Source of the DNA: Phoronis australis
Taxonomy: Eukaryota > Phoronida > Phoronidae
Direction of reading: 5' to 3'
NCBI GenBank assembly: GCA_002633005.1
Contig: NMRA01000030.1
Coordinates: 528,644 to 566,476 of the forward strand
Length of the DNA: 37,833 nucleotides
How positions within the stretch are numbered: position 1 is the first letter of the stretch; every line of letters starts with the position of its first letter. The position numbers were made by a program, and so were the translations under genes. The notes below the pieces were generated by a model. That model worked only from the letters and a program-made list of their open reading frames with translations. It had not been told where the DNA came from and searched no databases. Positions 11,601-20,557 of this stretch are shown here, piece by piece.

Positions 11601-14600
11601 AGTCAAGTTCACACTACGTACAATTGAGACAACCAATCACACCTGCTCTAGTCATCCTGCAATGTGCTAAAGTCAAGTTCACACTACGTACAATTGAGAC
11701 AACCAATCACACCTGCTCTAGTCATCCTGCAATGTGCTAAAGTCAAGTTCACACTACGTACAATTGAGACAACCAATCACACCTGCTCTAGTCATCCTGC
11801 ATTGTGCTTAAGTCAAGTTCACACTACGAGCGACTGTATCAAGCTTTCAAACAGAAAGGTTAGTCATGTCGAGCTTTCAACGAAGTTTGACGTTAAAAAG
11901 TAAGCATACTGTACGATATTTCTTGTACAAACACAATTCTCACTACTACATCGTATTAAATTTCCCAAAGAACTTACACTATCTACACACAATTCACACA
12001 CAGAACTGCTGGTAAAGATGCTAACAATCTTTTCTGAAACAGAGGTTCACTCACTGTCTTGTCTGACTGACACAGACTGATGTTGGTCTTACTACAGATG
12101 TGTGCGCTGATGTCCGCGGCAACTTACAAGACATCTTGGATTAAAACGTTTTCATTCCCTATTATCTAGTACAAACACAGTTCTCATTTGACAGTGATAC
12201 AGCTAGTTATTGCCGCGGCGTAACTGGGGGTCCTCTCCAGAGCGCATCTCAAAAGTGAGGTGGGCAGNCGATCAAGTAGACTACTGCGTTTCAAGTCATA
12301 CACTATAGGCACCTGACGTTTCAAATTGGAAGCTCGCGCCGTATGACGTCGTATGACGTAGGCGATGCGAGCCTCATTTGCATATGTTAGTGACATCTGT
12401 TGGTTCAAAAAAGAGGCTCATGCCCGAGTACATGCCTGGGAAGAAGCATCTTTTGGAAGGGTAAACATGTCACGTTCAAAGCATCCCAGTGCCAGTAATA
12501 TGCAGTCTTTGAGGACCAAAGTGGTGTCATTTTCTAGCTAAAGAGTTAATCTTTCAAAAATAATGCTTGGATTCCAGATAACTTGAACATTTACTTTTGA
12601 AATCACGTTTGAAATCACGTTAAAATGCGCTAAAACAGTTGTCCCTTCCTGGTTATCTCTTCCTGGTAGTACTTAATATGTCTAATTGATATTAAAATCG
12701 GCATTGGTATTATTAAAGAAACTTTTGATCTTTTGTTTGCTGCTCTTGGTCTGTCAAATGCTTTGGAGAAATTATGAGATGCATTGGTAGGAAAGCTAAA
12801 CTTTGAAGTGTCTAAGAAGTAGGTCACACCAGTGCAGTGTGCAGTTTTAAACCATATATAAATACCTCCAGCATGACCATGCTTATGGATAGACACAAAA
12901 CAATGTCAATAATTGACATTCAACATTTGCCTCGAGTTTGGAATTTATAATGTGGAGAACACTGGCTAGATATAAATCTAGGCTAAACAGAGATGGTGGA
13001 GAATATCAACTCCTCCGTATTTACAAGCACCTCATAAATTCAAACTTCAGACTTATCCAGACGATGGCAACACCACCCAGAGTGATGAAGACAGCAGGTT
13101 GCCGGTCAAAATATGTCACAAATAATTTTCATTTTAGTCGTGAGTACAGTCTTAACTTACTTTGCTATGAGTCTACCACGGCGGATTAGCTCATATCAGA
13201 ATATAATTCAAATACTTTATGTTCTTACCAACTGACGGTACTTGTCCACATTAAGCTGTAGGCAGGTGAGAGAGAAGCCCATCAGTCGACCCATGTTGGA
13301 CACTAAGCTGGAGTAGATGTCCCGCCTGCGCTGGCTTGGGATGGTCTGTAATGTGACAGTGTCCTCCGCTAACCTCAGCCACACCAACAGCACCAGCTCC
13401 GTCTGTGCAGCCTGAGTAAAGATAACAGTTAAAAACAAGTATTGCAAGTGCATACTATGCTCTGCTCTTATAGTCACAACGAGTGCAGGTGCATACTAGG
13501 TTCTGCTCTCATAGTCACAGGTTGTGCAGGTGCATACGAGGTTCTGCTCTCATAGTCACACGTAGTGCAGGTGTATAATAGGTTCTGCTCTCATAGTCAC
13601 TAGTGCAGGTGTATACTAGGTTCTGCTCTTAAAATCACAACTAGTGCAGGTGTATACTAGGTTCTGCTCTTATAGTCACAGGTAGTGCAGGTGTATACTA
13701 GGTTCTGGTGTTTACTTGTGACAAATGTCTCATGTCTGAGACCAGAACCTAGTAGGCAGCTGCATTAGTTGTGACTATGAGAGCAGAATGGAATAGCTAA
13801 AAAATGTCAGCCTGAATTATGTCACTGACCAGGGTTGCACTGTTCAAGGTTGCACAACTATGGTTACCAAGAGGAAAGGTTCTCCAACCTTAGAATTCAA
13901 CGTTGAAAACTGGGACTGGACAAACAATCTTATACAAGATTTTTAGACATACAAGATTCACCTAACCCACTAGAAATTTTCAAGCTAACCAGGCAACAGT
14001 TAGTAAGGAATCACAAAAATTCAAGCTTGGAGAAAATCAAATAAGGTGAAGTATCATTAAGCTTGGCCTAGCTCAGTAAATTTTAGTTGGGAACCCTGGC
14101 CATATAGCAAGTCATTGACAATGCTACATAGGGAAGTCTCCACGTCTGGGTTAGACCTCCAAAGCCTTATTTAGTAATTGACAATGTTTTATTGGGATTT
14201 CCTCAAGTCTGGGTTATGCTTCCACAGGTTGAGGACAACACCTTCCACTGACATCTGTAAACAACTTCATGTTTAAAAAAAAACATTGTTCTGAAACCTT
14301 CTCCCCACTACAATTTAAACCTTTACATTTCATCAAGATATCACAACTCCTGATCAGCAGGTTATTTGGTAAAAGTCAGACATCACATTTCCACATTTTG
14401 AGAACCAGTTGTCTCCACCGAATAGCAGGCATCAAACTGGTTCTCAAAATGTGAGCATATTATATCTGACTATTGCCGGTTATTTTGCATTCAAAACCAT
14501 GAAACCCCATTCTGCTAGGTTAATACTGAAGTGCGCGGTATTTTCCAGGCTTACAGCAACACAAAGCATCATCATTACTTTCTAAGATTTAGCTATTGGG

Positions 14601-16519
14601 CAGAATCGTTCACAACCGTGAACACACTTGTCAAAGCTAGTCACAACCAGGCGTTAACACATTCATAAAAACATGTCAAACAAGAGACGCAAGATTCACT
14701 ACGAGGTAGTAACAAAAGCAGGGTTCTTGTTGTCTGAATAGACTGAGAACAAGCATCTTGGAGTTGTTGGAATAACACTTGTTGTGTGCAGCCATAAGTG
14801 CAAGTAGGGCCGCTGTTTCATTAGCGCCACCTAGTGTGCGCAGCCATACGTGCAGGTAGGACCTCTGTTTAATTAGCGCCACCTAGTGTGCGTAGCCACA
14901 TGTGCAGGTAGGGTCGCTGGTTCATTAGCGCCACCTAGTGAGCTATCTCATCATTCAATGCACAACTTTCCACCAATCACATCACTCACCCCAACTTGCG
15001 CTACTTTCTCAAGTTCATCAATAAATGACGGCCACTGCTGCGGCCATTCTCTCTTGGCCATTTCCACAATTATTCGAGATATTCCATCTTTTACATACAA
15101 CTCTTCCTCTAGAATTCCATTGGTGCCCTAAAAAAGAAATCTAATTAAAATACATTTTGCTTCAGTTTAGGTAAAAAAACAAACTTAAAGCACCAAACAG
15201 CGAATTGTAACACAAATAAATTCCATCAAAACTTATCCCAAAATGATGCTCTTTTTAAAAGGAAATTACCAAACCCGGTTTTGGCCAATGGCTTAGGACC
15301 CTTTTAAGCATAAGATTTAAAAAAAAATTAGTTTCATAAGGAAACTTATTCTGTGCCATGAAAATGTTGAGAACAAATCATGAGTTATGTTGTGAACAAA
15401 CTTAACCATTTAATGACAAATTAAAGCTAAATTTGACAGTCCACAATACTCTATTACACTGTAAACCTGTGAAAAATGCTCAAAACATAACATGACATAA
15501 CCAAATGCCAGAAACTCTTTGCAGATAGCACCATGTTCTCAACTGTGCAAAGCATTATGCTTAAGAGTAGAATGAATGCTCACAAATAATGTGTCATGTG
15601 ACAAATAATGTGTCACATGACAAATAATGTCTTACGTGACAAATAATTTCACAAACCTGCTCTTCTGAAAAACTTATCTAACTTACACTCATCATGTACT
15701 GGAGTGTTGCTTCTTTAATAAAAACCTTCTTTTCAGCAGAAAGAGAATTCCATAGAAACCTGGAAAACGAGTCACTCAACTGAACTAATTATCTTCTGTA
15801 AACAAAATCTACCAACTTTGTGACAAAGTAAGTCTGCAACAACATATCACAACATTTCCATGAAGCAAAATGGAAATATGTCACACCTCAGGAAACATAA
15901 TTTTTACAATTAACATAAAAACAGAGGTTACCATTTTCAGACAGACTCTTTCAGGTTGTCAGTTCTATAAAATGAAAATGTAATGAACCATGTGTCTTTA
16001 AAAGTTATGAACTTGAGGCTACGTATGTTTCTTCTTACATATTTTAGAACAAGGATCAACTGGACTTTCATGGGGCATGTTTCATGAAAAGTGAGAAAAA
16101 CTGCTAAGCCTCAAAGAATATACACATACAACTGTTAGTTACTGAGATAATTTCTATAAATTACTGCAAGACACTGAAGTGCTCATAATTAGTTGGCTCA
16201 ACCATTTTTAGCAACTGAAAAATAGGAGCGGAAAAACTAAATTTCATTCTTAAGTCTCAAGTCACTATCATGAAACAGGCACCTGGCAAATGACAATTAC
16301 ATTAAAACACCATGGATTTTTAGGAAGTTCAGATATGTATCGGTTGAAACTTATTCTTGAAAGAACAGAGACATGATAATAAATGGCTACAACCTACTTT
16401 ATAGAGTGGTCTACAAGCTGCAGCCCAAAGTGACGTACATATGGTTTATACTGTCTATCAGCCAGCATGAATCCACATTCAACAGCCTCAGGGGAATTTT
16501 CGCGGAAGTCCTCGCACAA
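2569..16519 (-). CDS. XPO5: Exportin-5, partial spliced gene (11 internal exons)
   Basis: XPO5 is a karyopherin-beta that carries pre-miRNAs and other short double-stranded RNAs through nuclear pores with Ran-GTP. Coding exons in transcript order are 16398-16519, 15687-15759, 14990-15127, 13229-13411, 11104-11310, 7274-7350, 6094-6193, 5517-5600, 4189-4314, 3241-3331 and 2569-2685. Together they give 1,318 nt, about 439 residues, with no stop and consistent phase at every junction. The protein aligns by eye with human XPO5 from about residue 36 to 475; anchors include VRHFGLQ, VEMAKREWPQ, RLAEDTVTLQT, QRRRDI and DFDCDEDFNAFF. These are HEAT-repeat helices of the N-terminal half. The first exon (about 35 residues) was not found upstream and the C-terminal ~60% must lie beyond base 1, unless the locus is truncated. 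Introns reach 3.75 kb and are full of repeats, yet the exons look intact, so the gene is probably functional. Confidence 0.93.
3241..3331 (-). CDS. XPO5: XPO5 exon
   Basis: VGHPSHSNHPSCAYSLIDFD then CDEDFNAFFC matches human MGFPSKTDSPSCEYSRFDFDSDEDFNAFF; the DFD-DEDFNAFF signature is diagnostic. It is 91 nt, 30 codons plus one base. The acceptor is ttgctcag and the donor GTAAGT. Confidence 0.95.
3722..4075. repeat. 22-bp minisatellite in XPO5 intron
   Basis: About 16 imperfect copies of a unit like catcactgttcacagctaca. Variants alternate between gctacagc, gttatagc and gttatagct, so two sub-types are interleaved. The array begins about 115 bp past the donor of the exon at 4189-4314. Confidence 0.9.
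4189..4314 (-). CDS. XPO5: XPO5 exon
   Basis: It has 42 codons in phase 0. MLASYTQILIHSFLRHDLI and ETILNICMSSLLK align with human FLRSSTQMTWGALFRHEIL and IPKYLRASMTNLVK. The acceptor is atttcctag and the donor GTTAGC. The exon sits between a 22-bp array (left) and a 39-bp array (right). Its first codon ATG is internal and not a start. Confidence 0.9.
4399..4815. repeat. 39-bp minisatellite in XPO5 intron
   Basis: About 10 copies of a unit starting tgttcatgtgaaggtgttca. Because 39 is divisible by three, one plus-strand frame stays open (4454-4648) and spells a 13-residue repeat around SVHVKVF. I regard this as a by-product of the period and not a gene. Confidence 0.88.
5517..5600 (-). CDS. 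XPO5: XPO5 exon
   Basis: It has 28 codons in phase 0. GSDSNLCRPENFDKYLDAIL followed by ALAGHPSQ matches human GADSDVETPSNFGKYLESFLAFTTHPSQ. The acceptor is ttgtttcag and the donor GTATGG. Confidence 0.94.
6094..6193 (-). CDS. XPO5: XPO5 exon
   Basis: One base completes a Glu codon. Then EAAFAKLDEYHYQFMKKLTQ and VLTGIGSQLTVLW follow, aligned with human GGGLVEKHYVFLKRLCQVLCALGNQLCALL. It is 100 nt, with acceptor cgatttcag and donor GTAAGC. A plus-strand reading frame across this exon (5893-6228) is a shadow. Confidence 0.9.
7274..7350 (-). CDS. XPO5: XPO5 exon
   Basis: It encodes GKTEERKPLLVLFCTDAMQ and further residues, matching human GKLEDRKPLMVLFGDVAMH. It is 77 nt, 25 codons plus two bases (GA) carried to the next exon. 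The acceptor is atttttcag and the donor GTGAGT. The 3.75-kb intron before it holds the 50-bp satellite and the duplicated block. Confidence 0.93.
8029..8894. repeat. First copy of an ~870-bp duplicated block (ends at an N)
   Basis: It starts aagtaaacaatatac and is nearly identical, with scattered substitutions and small indels, to 9381-10258. It ends inside the first unit of the 50-bp satellite, where the single N at 8895 lies. It sits in the XPO5 intron between exons 11104-11310 and 7274-7350. Confidence 0.9.
8896..9380. mobile_element. hAT-like element fragment, left end missing at N
   Basis: The right end reads inward as caaggcttggaattttccg and is rich in CCGCGGAAA-type motifs. The left part contains related sequence (acgcggaaac) but its terminus is lost at the N. 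A minus-strand frame at about 9200-8900 carries CQHC followed 14 residues later by H and a second H, which could be a BED/C2H2 finger. The frame is broken and overlaps shadows. The family assignment is inferred from the terminus and size. Confidence 0.45.
9381..10258. repeat. Second copy of the ~870-bp duplicated block
   Basis: It begins exactly where the hAT-like terminus ccaagccttg ends and runs into the 50-bp satellite. Differences from the first copy include small indels (cttagtccccaac against tttatttcccttac) and isolated base changes. Confidence 0.9.
10203..10905. repeat. 50-bp satellite array with higher-order structure
   Basis: About 14 tandem copies of a 50-bp unit including gtatactggcctatctta and ggccactcaagtgatc. 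Units differ at gataact, ggtcact or tgtcact. The stretches 10247-10394 and 10395-10542 are almost identical three-unit blocks of 148 bp, one unit being 48 bp, so part of the array grew as trimers. Confidence 0.93.
11104..11310 (-). CDS. XPO5: XPO5 exon
   Basis: It has 69 codons in phase 0. It contains GFLDWISIDVITGNNNLL and LLLSDSELQYYAAECLL, matching human GYIDWVSMSHITAENCKLL and LLLNEQELQLGAAECLL. The donor is GTAACC, a weaker match to consensus. The acceptor is tattgttttccag, and within about 15 bp upstream of it a minisatellite begins, so the branch point must sit in repeat DNA. Confidence 0.95.
11313..11545. repeat. ~27-bp minisatellite abutting an XPO5 splice acceptor
   Basis: About eight diverged units like acataccggtatgagaacac. 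It starts within roughly 15 bp of the acceptor of exon 11104-11310. Overlapping minus-strand frames full of Y, V, L and C repeats (11071-11562) are produced by it. Confidence 0.85.
11541..11830. repeat. 70-bp tandem repeat, four units
   Basis: Units start at 11541, 11611, 11681 and 11751 with acactacgtacaattgagac and differ by only a few bases. A fifth unit breaks off after 11821 (acactacgag). It directly follows the ~27-bp array. The near identity suggests recent amplification. Confidence 0.93.
11831..13228. other. Intronic, no gene; N at 12268
   Basis: This is intron between XPO5 exons. The only notable part is a locally GC- and CpG-rich patch near 12200-12380 with two TATGACGT motifs and a tttgcatat octamer-like site, plus a single N at 12268. 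No tRNA, snRNA or 5S motif could be made to fit. Confidence 0.3.
13229..13411 (-). CDS. XPO5: XPO5 exon
   Basis: It has 61 codons in phase 0. AAQTELVLLVWLRLAEDTV, then QTIPSQRRRDI and NVDKYRQL, match human TQTELVMFILLRLAEDVVTFQTLPPQRRRDI...NVNKYQQV. The acceptor is tttactcag and the donor GTAAGA. A minisatellite with ~41-bp units starts about 35 bp upstream of the acceptor. Confidence 0.95.
13447..13712. repeat. ~41-bp minisatellite with an inverted terminal copy
   Basis: About six units such as gtgcaggtgtatactaggtt then ctgctctcatagtcaca. At 13738-13787 a further copy lies in inverted orientation (cagaacctagtaggcagc ... tgactatgagagcagaa), so transcripts could fold back. Confidence 0.85.
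14368..14475. repeat. Hairpin-forming inverted repeat
   Basis: Arms at 14392-14410 (cacattttgagaaccagtt) and 14435-14453 are perfect 19-bp complements around a 24-nt loop. Weaker pairing continues outward, including aaaagtcaga at 14371-14380 against tctgactatt at 14464-14473. The total stem is about 45 bp with internal mismatches. It lies in an XPO5 intron. It could be a small MITE or a pre-miRNA-like hairpin. Confidence 0.6.
14782..14941. repeat. 52-bp tandem repeat, three units
   Basis: Three imperfect copies of a unit ending attagcgccacctagtg, containing gcagccatacgtgcaggtag variants. It lies about 50 bp from the donor of exon 14990-15127. Confidence 0.85.
14990..15127 (-). CDS. XPO5: XPO5 exon
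   Basis: It has 46 codons in phase 0. The product starts GTNGILEEEL and contains VEMAKREWPQQWPSF, the counterpart of human VEMIKREWPQHWPDM, the most conserved stretch of the Xpo1-like region. The acceptor is cttttttag and the donor GTGAGT. A 3-unit 52-bp repeat lies about 50 bp past its donor side. Confidence 0.94.
15587..15648. repeat. Short tandem repeat of gtgacaaataatgt type
   Basis: Three imperfect ~20-bp units (tgtgacaaataatgtgtca, catgacaaataatgtctta, cgtgacaaataattt) near the donor of exon 15687-15759. Confidence 0.6.
15687..15759 (-). CDS. XPO5: XPO5 exon
   Basis: It completes the split Lys codon and continues FLWNSLSAEKKVFIKEATLQ, equivalent to human FRWNGMSRLEKVYLKNSVME. The length of 73 nt is one base plus 24 codons. 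The acceptor is cgttttccag and the donor GTAAGT. Confidence 0.92.
16398..16519 (-). CDS. XPO5: XPO5 exon (earliest one found)
   Basis: It encodes about 40 residues beginning LCEDFRENSPEA and ending VRHFGLQLVDHSIK, matching human residues near 36-76 (FCEEFKEKCP...VRHFGLQILEHVVK). The minus-strand acceptor follows gattgtttcag. The donor is GTAGGT, leaving two bases (AA) that join the G opening the next exon to make Lys. The exon starts in phase 0, so the unseen first exon should end on a codon boundary. Confidence 0.92.
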
Positions 16520-16854
16520 CTGAAACAATCAAGGACACATGTACTTCGTATCATAAAGTGCTAAAGCATAAATGAGGCTTACACATGCACGCACGCACTC
16601 AGAGACATATACGAGGGGTTGAAGGGGTGAGGTCGCATCACAATTCACACAATGCGAAATTATCCACGTCACAAATGACATTTTTTCAAGTTTTACAATG
16701 TGTTGATCGGGTCAGTGGTTCTTCATTAAAAGTCCTCTGTTGAGCTTTATAACTTTCTCGTCTCTACACTACATAGTAATATGATGTTGCAACATACACT
16801 TGGTCCGCAACACGGACACGACAAGCAAATGAATAACTAAGTAATAATGTAAGT

Positions 16855-18044
16855 TTAACAGATAAGTTCAACAGGTGTGTTACATCTAGTCTCTGGTGCT
16901 ACATGAAATCTCTGTGATGTGAAGGTTTTGTGATCTTTGGTATAGATCTCCGCATCAGTCTCTGTCCTCTTGGACGTGAATATGATGGGAGGGAGGACCT
17001 TCTGGTGCCTTGTCTTTGGTATCTGGTCACAAGAAGGTTGTTCATCACCGAAATAAACTTGTTTAGGCAATATGTCATGAAGGTGGTTCCTGTTGCACCG
17101 AACTCGTAACTATCATGGTTCTTATCCTTGCTTACGAGGGTACCTGGACACCATGTCTTGCTCTGTTGGTCAAGAATACTGACATGTTGGCCAGGGATCA
17201 GGGGGGGAGGCATCCGCTTCAAGCTGGTCTTGTCAGGGATCAGAGGTGGAGGCATCTGCTTCAAGCTGGTCTTGTCAGGGATCAGAGGTGGAGGCATCCG
17301 CTTCAAGCTGGTCTTGTCAGGGATCAGAGGTGGAGGCATCCGCTTCAAGCTGGTCTTGTCAGGGATCAGAGGTGGAGGCATCCGCTTTAAGCTGGTCTTG
17401 TCAGGGATCAGAGGTGGAGTCATCCGCTTCAAGCTGAGCTTGTCATGATCATACTTTATACTATATACTCGATCTTTAAATATATTGCAATGTTCGTCCT
17501 TCCCACATCCAGAACAGCTTGTCAAAGTGGTGATGACTGCTTAGCTTACTAAATTTTAGTTCCCCTGGCAATGGAAGATGAGCATTAACAGCTGTAGCTC
17601 TGAGCTGCAATACAGCCAGGGCGATGTTGAATTTTTGAGCATGCTGTGCATGTCGTTCAATAAAATCATTGCAGCAGGCGTAGTGAGGAAAGCTAGTGAC
17701 ATGGTGGATGCCCTGGGACAAGAAGGTTGCGCCAGTATACAGTAGTCTATTGTCCGTCATGATTTGGTCAGGTCTGACACATACCCCATATCCTGACAGC
17801 TTGGCTGGTCATTGAGGAGGTGATATTTCAAATAGCTGTCAACAGTCAGCAGGAAATGTCTTCCATCAATCTCAAAGAGGTCAGAACCAATGAACTGCCA
17901 TGGTCTTGATGGCTCATTTTTGCGCATGGTGAAAAAATCAATGGCGACCAAAAAATAGATTTGAAATTCTTCACTTAATTCCTCCAGACATGCTTCATCA
18001 AAGATATGCATAGAACCAGAAAGGATCCCGTAAGTAAATGTCAA
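16855..18044 (-). mobile_element. Decayed Ty3/Gypsy retrotransposon, integrase region
   Basis: Minus-strand fragments in several frames resemble a Gypsy integrase. The first block (17757-18044) has EPSRPWQFIGSDLFEIDG and HFLLTVDSYLKY. The second (17476-17760) has MTDN, then GIHHVTSFPHY and FIERHAQ, around the second catalytic Asp and the Glu. The third (16899-17525) carries PGQHVSILDQQSKTW and PGTLVSKD, the post-core module. At least two frameshifts separate the blocks, and segments between the first and second Asp are missing. No protease, RT or LTR was seen, so this is an internal relic. It lies upstream of the first XPO5 exon found, probably in intron 1. Confidence 0.85.
17196..17445 (-). 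repeat. 42-bp in-frame tandem repeat inside the Gypsy integrase tail
   Basis: Six copies of a 42-bp unit encode DKTSLKRMPPPLIP on the minus strand, directly before GQHVSILDQQ. Related elements have one PPL.PGQ motif here, so a single motif has been amplified. Copies differ by only a few bases and all keep the frame. Confidence 0.92.
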
Positions 18045-19385
18045 TTTTAAGTGTCAAATGCATTTTTGATGAGGTGAAAACCTCTTATTCAGTGACCCGA
18101 TTTGGACTACTGGCCGTTTAAAATACACGGGATGAAATAAGTACAGGAAGTAGACAAATCTTACACTAACAAGTGGGCAAGAAAGTGTGCACCATTTACC
18201 CCAGAGCACAGTGAAGTCCTCAGCCATCACCGAATGAAGGGAGCTATTCATGGGCTAGTCTGAACATGCTGGATGAGATAATTGCAAACGTAAACCAACA
18301 AGCCTGTTAAGCTTACAAGTTTCAAAGTAATTAAAACAAACTACAAGCAAGGCAAAAGACCAACGTGACTATTTTTTTAAAAAAAATTGACTAGGAAACA
18401 TTAGCCATCTTTGAATTTTTAAAATCAAGGCATTATAAGAAAAATTAGCAAATAGATTTTCTTCAGAATCGTGGCAAGCAATGAGCATTAATTTGTGAAT
18501 CCATTAGTCACAGTCTGGCTCACTTAGGCATTGGGGTAGCCTTGGTACAAAGCTGAATATTGTATAATTATACAGCTTTGAGCCGATGTGGGTAAAAATG
18601 ACCACATAAAATCTGACACAAAATTAGTGTCATTAAAAATTGCACTCGTACTTCAGTAAACTAAATTATTTACCGTTGTTGGAAAAACTGACATTCTACT
18701 GTTATTCTGCTGCTAAAATTGCAGTGCGATCTTTTGCGTCCGCTTTCGGTACCATGATATATTGTGTCACCTATTGGCCACTTTCTTTTTTTGCCAAATC
18801 TTCAATCAACCGTTGTTCTTTATGAGGTTGCGTACAAGTCACAATAAATTTACCGGAACTGGTTTCACTTCATTATAAGTTTTTAGAATTTTGATATCAG
18901 CAAACCTAATTTCAGAACAAATTTTACAGCTAAAAAGCAGTCATCATCTTCCAAGAGATGTTGCAAAAAATTAGGAAACGGCATGTGCGCGTGTCACGAG
19001 CATACTGTTTTCAAAACAAAGATATACTTTCATTGTTACAAAAGGTGAAGAATTACGCAAGAAAATGATGTTTATTTGATTGCCTTTCACTTAAACGGTT
19101 GTAGTGGGCAAGGTGTTGGTTGACTCCCAGATTTTGCATACACCCCAGCTGGTTCTTTAGCTCTACATGCTGATACAAGTTTTGAACAGAAAGGTAATGA
19201 GCAGAACTACCCGGACTGTGTGCAATTTCGGAGCTCAACACTGGTATCTAGTTGTATTTTGACAATAGTTTTCATACAGCTAGCTAGCTCGCTAGATTTG
19301 TCTCATGTAAAGCTAGCCAAAGGGCCATGTGTTGCCTAGACAGTGCCAACTTCTCTACTAACTTAGCACCAGGGGAAATAACATA
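18045..19385. other. No recognised gene
   Basis: I looked here for the missing first XPO5 exon without success. A small palindrome sits at 18544-18583 (caaagctg ... cagctttg). Minus-strand frames 18054-18251 and 19053-19241 have no recognisable domain. Confidence 0.3.
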
Positions 19386-19387
19386 TC

Positions 19388-19776
19388 TCATGGCGCAAGA
19401 AGTGTAAAAATGGCCAGTTGCCAATTTGGGCAACTGAACGAAGGATTGCTCAAAAAAGTTTGATTACAGGAGTACTAGTATTTGCTTGTGTTAGAAGGAA
19501 TTAAAGGCACTAGTCAGATATAATGGACCCTGATTTAGAGAACCAAGCAAGCACTGACTAACGACCCCAAACCAGTTTAGTTCACTGAATAACAGGGTCG
19601 ACATTTAATGGACGAAACTGGTTTTCTAGATAAGGGTCCATTATATTCCACTATTGGCAAATTCAAGACATGGCCTCCTAAGGTGTCTCTCTATGTGCAA
19701 AAGGTACTTATAGCAACGTGACTTTAATGGTTTAATCAGTGTGAGGCATAATTCTTCGAAAAGCTTACGGCGTATG
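19388..19776. mobile_element. Solo diverged arm of the long-TIR MITE seen at 36236-37070
   Basis: From gaactgaacg-type sequence near 19425 to the terminus cttacggcgtatg at 19776 it follows the right arm at 36858-37070, with many substitutions. The opposite arm was not found nearby. It is interrupted by the small MITE at 19511-19653, where the 36-37 kb copy reads straight through. Confidence 0.7.
19511..19653. mobile_element. 143-bp pogo/Tigger-like MITE, nested
   Basis: The ends are inverted repeats of about 27 bp: atataatggaccctgatt at the left, and tataatggacccttatct as the complement of the right. TA dinucleotides flank it (19511-19512 and 19652-19653). The uninterrupted relative at 36.95 kb serves as an empty site. 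Confidence 0.75.
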
Positions 19777-20557
19777 AAAGCCCTATGCACCATTAGAAGT
19801 ATTACCGAGGAAAAAAACCTAGTTACTTTATGGCAAGCGCACATGTTAAGAGTAGCATTGCGTAGTCACGTCGTTTGCAAGCCACATAAACGTGAAATTT
19901 GTGAGGTTTGTGTCCCTTGGACTTTTTATTCGTCAACATGCGTGATTTCACGTAACTTCCTCAAAATGGCAACTTGGTAAGAGAAACTCAAGCAAAATGT
20001 GACAGATGATCATGGATATGTTCACCAACAGGCGTCCTCAGCTGCTGATCATAACCAATACACTATATAATACTACAAGGTATGAAACTCCGGACTAGAA
20101 ATTCCACGGGTGCTTCACTTCAGTCATCCATAGCAAACACAAAACTCAATAAATTTACACAAAACAGAGGTTCAACAAACCATGAGGAATTGTTCTTTCT
20201 CCCAACACCATTTACGGTGTCCTGCTCCACCGTGTTCGCAAGAAATTCGTGGTCAAAGCACAAAAATGAATAACCACTTTATATTTCGCTTAAACACTTG
20301 CAACTCAGGTACTGTGATGTCCTAATGCATGTAACTTTATATATTCCAGCATTTCTCACTCTGGCTCTACCTTTGGCAAGGGTTTTAATTATTTCGCTTA
20401 TGTTCCCTGCTGTTTGCAATTTTGTTACATTCACAATTTCAGGCTTAGCTGCATGTACTAATACCATGAAGATAGAGTCTGTCATTTAAAGTTATAGGAA
20501 AACGAAAGACAAGGTTAAAGTTGTAGACTTTGTCATGTCTTTGTGTGCTGAAGGAGT
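19777..20557. other. No recognised gene
   Basis: A minus-strand frame at 20279-20485 (starting MTDSIFMVLVHAAKPEI) has gene-like composition, and its antisense is also open. I do not recognise it and see no supporting splice context. Confidence 0.25.

Noticed and set aside
12180-12420. CpG-rich patch with octamer-like and CRE-like motifs, considered as an snRNA, 5S or tRNA gene
   Set aside because: No conserved snRNA, 5S or tRNA A/B-box arrangement could be fitted, and an N lies in the middle. It may be a repeat fragment.
17115-17448. Plus-strand repeat frames (for example GIRGGGIRFKLVLS)
   Set aside because: They are the antisense of the 42-bp in-frame expansion in the Gypsy integrase tail.
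20279-20489. Overlapping open frames on both strands, the plus one hydrophobic like a membrane protein
   Set aside because: Both strands are open over the same bases, there is no homology I recognise and no splice or promoter evidence.
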